Assembly: GCA_002747255.1 (NCBI GenBank)
Contig: PDUC01000006.1
Coordinates: forward strand, 1 to 34,837
DNA from: Acidobacteriota bacterium
GTDB taxonomy: Bacteria; Acidobacteriota; Holophagae; Acanthopleuribacterales; Acanthopleuribacteraceae
DNA length: 34,837 nt
Reading direction: 5' to 3'
In this document: positions 33,647 to 34,837 of the stretch, in pieces
Numbering within the stretch: the first letter of the stretch is position 1
How the letters are laid out: every line of letters begins with the position of its first letter
Notes under the pieces: model-generated
Told to the model about the DNA's origin: nothing
The model's input: the letters and a program-made list of their open reading frames with translations, nothing else
Databases searched by the model: none
Translations under genes and position numbers: made by a program

Positions 33647-33813
33647 TTCCAGTGAAAGTGAGCCAGTGATTTCATTGGAAAGAGAACCACTTTTTTTCAA
33701 TTTCTGGAAAGGGTGGCCACCTTGACTGGAATCAGGGTCAAGGGCTTAAAAATACGAATTGACGTTGGATAACATACGTTGTCAACTTATCACCTCCTGA
33801 ATGAGTTCAGGAG
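33647..33813 (-). mobile_element. Decayed insertion-sequence end with four internal repeats
   Basis: Four imperfect copies of a CxxTGGAAxGxGxxCCA block (33647-33664, 33671-33689, 33701-33719, 33721-33740) resemble the multiple transposase-binding repeats of IS21-family ends. On the minus strand a 15-codon frame (TTG at 33783-33785, stop at 33738-33740) begins behind AGGAGGTGATAAG, whose AGGAG is in a perfect hairpin: CTCCTGAA (33794-33801) with TTCAGGAG (33806-33813). The rest of 33814-33998 shows only a short open stretch with a CXXC (near 33885-33905) and no identifiable gene. Confidence 0.45.
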
Positions 33814-33998
33814 TGCAGATTAAACAAATTGATTTAAAAATATCAGGCGGCTTTTAATAAACGCTTACCCAAATTTGGAAATCTTGAATGTGGATCATGC
33901 CAAAAGGAGCTTTTAGAACCATTAAAGAAAAATGGAATTAATGGGAAAAAGTAGAAAATTGAAATTCCATCTAAGAGAGGTAATATTTATGCTAATAA

Positions 33999-34238
33999 AT
34001 GAAAGAGAGGCAGAACAAAAAGCTGATTGTAGACAGACTGACCCTATGTAAGGAAAAAACAGTGAATTTCAGACTTTCAGAAAGGGATCAGGCAGCTTCC
34101 TTCCAAACGTATCTTGTGGTGCAAGCCCCTACCCAAGGTGTGGATACAAGTAAAATTGAAAGTTCAATACAAATCGATTCTGTAAATGATATAAAATTGA
34201 CACCTGAAGAGAAAGAGAACGATGAAAAGAACGGGTAG
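33999..34238 (+). CDS. Small hypothetical protein
   Basis: 79 codons, charged and without a signal peptide or membrane helix; the C-terminal part (SSIQIDSVNDIKLTPEEKEN) is acidic. No family is recognised. The only good ribosome site (GAGAGG) lies 8 bases before an earlier ATG at 33990 in another frame, which stops after 20 codons. The gene may therefore be spurious or frameshifted. Confidence 0.3.
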   Translation: MKERQNKKLIVDRLTLCKEKTVNFRLSERDQAASFQTYLVVQAPTQGVDTSKIESSIQIDSVNDIKLTPEEKENDEKNG

Positions 34239-34294
34239 AAAAATTATTAGTAATCCAATATCTGTGATGCGTGAACTCGGGGAGAGCTTCGAAT

Positions 34295-34618
34295 ATGATG
34301 AAAAATTTAAAGTGCCCACAATGTAATACATATTCATTTATCAAAGGAACATTCTTAGAGTTTATTGGTCAAAAAGGTTGGAAATGCAAGAAGTGTCGTA
34401 CCAGCCTTACCTTTTCACCTGCTAGATCAAAACTCATTATCACAATATGGGCAGGGTTGTCACTGCCAGCCATTTGGGGTCTGCTCTGTTTACCCTATGT
34501 ATTCAAAGTTTTAATTATTCTTTTCTACTCGTCATACCCTTTATTCAGTAAGGTTGAAGAGCAAACGGTTAAACAAATAAATATTTGTTCTAACGGATCT
34601 TCCGGAAAATTGTTATGA
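34295..34618 (+). CDS. Zinc-ribbon membrane protein, hypothetical
   Basis: 107 residues from the ATG at 34295 (GGAG about 10 bases upstream); a GTG at 34271 is an alternative. CPQC (7-10) and CKKC (31-34) form a zinc-ribbon pair, followed by one long or two short membrane helices (about 47-85, SKLIITIWAGLSLPAIWGLL onward). The last eight residues (NGSSGKLL) are encoded by the first copy of the terminal 147-bp-period repeat. A 34-codon frame at 34222-34326 overlaps its start and is doubtful. No family is assigned. Confidence 0.5.
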   Translation: MMKNLKCPQCNTYSFIKGTFLEFIGQKGWKCKKCRTSLTFSPARSKLIITIWAGLSLPAIWGLLCLPYVFKVLIILFYSSYPLFSKVEEQTVKQINICSNGSSGKLL

Positions 34619-34837
34619 AAAACAAGAGATAATTGGCCTGAAATCAATTATTTACGGATTTTATTCAGCTTTTTCTCAGTGTGTACATTGGCTTCCACCT
34701 TTGGAAAGGCGCATGGCAATGTAATATCTGCGGCTTTTAACGGATCTTCCGGAAAATTGTCATGAAAAATAAGAAATAATTGGCCTAAAATCAATTATTT
34801 ACGGATTTTATTCAGCTTTTTCTTAGTGTGTACATTG
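34591..34837. repeat. 147-bp-period direct repeat running off the right edge
   Basis: 34591-34690 and 34738-34837 are 100-base copies with five differences, all transitions. The first copy covers the 3-prime end of the zinc-ribbon gene. The 47 bases between (34691-34737) are unique here because the second copy is cut by the window edge. One frame through both copies reads a signal-like INYLRILFSFF(S/L)VCTLA, then STFGKAHGNVISAAFNGSSG and KLS in the first unit. It lacks a clear start codon. Confidence 0.75.

Noticed and set aside
34222-34326. 34-codon frame overlapping the zinc-ribbon gene start
   Set aside because: No clear ribosome site or family, and it overlaps both neighbours; kept only as a remark.
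34591-34837. Integron attC sites in the terminal repeat
   Set aside because: The repeat length suits attC and an integrase relic exists, but no GTTRRRY core or matching RYYYAAC pair was found, and the spacing leaves no room for cassettes.
34591-34837. CRISPR array
   Set aside because: Only two long 100-base copies 147 bp apart; no short regular repeats and no cas genes.

Overview
The window reads as a chromosomal segment of a diderm, menaquinone-using bacterium of moderate GC. Evidence for this: a DUF374 lysophospholipid acyltransferase, a lipobox lipoprotein, futalosine-pathway MqnC, both GlnRS and GluRS, DivIVA, and large secreted proteases ending in dockerin-like tails. An Acidobacteriota-like host (Holophagae/Acanthopleuribacter type) fits the style, but the phylum is inference and nothing here proves it.

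Layout. 1-1437 is a graveyard of mobile DNA: an integron-type integrase cut off after its N-terminal domain, a 138-bp segment with inverted ends, the first 37 codons of an IS21-type transposase, and that element's terminal repeats. From 1438 to about 30.3 kb is a compact core. It holds HU; a plus-strand run of AmmeMemoRadiSam proteins B, A and radical SAM, DUF4301, a receiverless sigma-54-activator-like AAA protein and a DUF374 acyltransferase; a toast-rack-like exported protein with a receiver-like/PATAN/DegV fusion; then on the minus strand UvrB with an M14 carboxypeptidase, an ECF sigma/membrane protein/double-PDZ operon, and DivIVA. A tRNA-Arg(TCG) with a near-consensus promoter follows, then MqnC coupled to an unusual radical SAM protein. 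Next come a plus-strand run (hemerythrin, small membrane protein, two fold-type-II PLP enzymes, a degenerate HD protein), the gltX-glnS pair, and a secreted metzincin with Ig-like repeats whose leader carries a terminator-like hairpin.

30.4-34.8 kb is AT-rich accessory DNA. It begins with a transposase fragment ended exactly by a second copy of the IS end seen at 1.05 kb (19 identical bases, opposite orientation). Then comes a tight five-gene minus-strand operon: two small exported cysteine-containing peptides, a six-bladed beta-propeller lipoprotein, an ABC ATPase and an ABC-2-like permease. Its promoter abuts another decayed IS end. The window closes with small hypothetical genes and a 147-bp-period direct repeat that runs off the edge.

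The best candidates for undescribed biology are the secreted-peptide/propeller/ABC operon; the PLP-PLP-degenerate-HD cluster beside a ligand-altered hemerythrin; the receiver-PATAN-DegV fusion; and the MqnC-coupled radical SAM protein with wide cysteine spacing.
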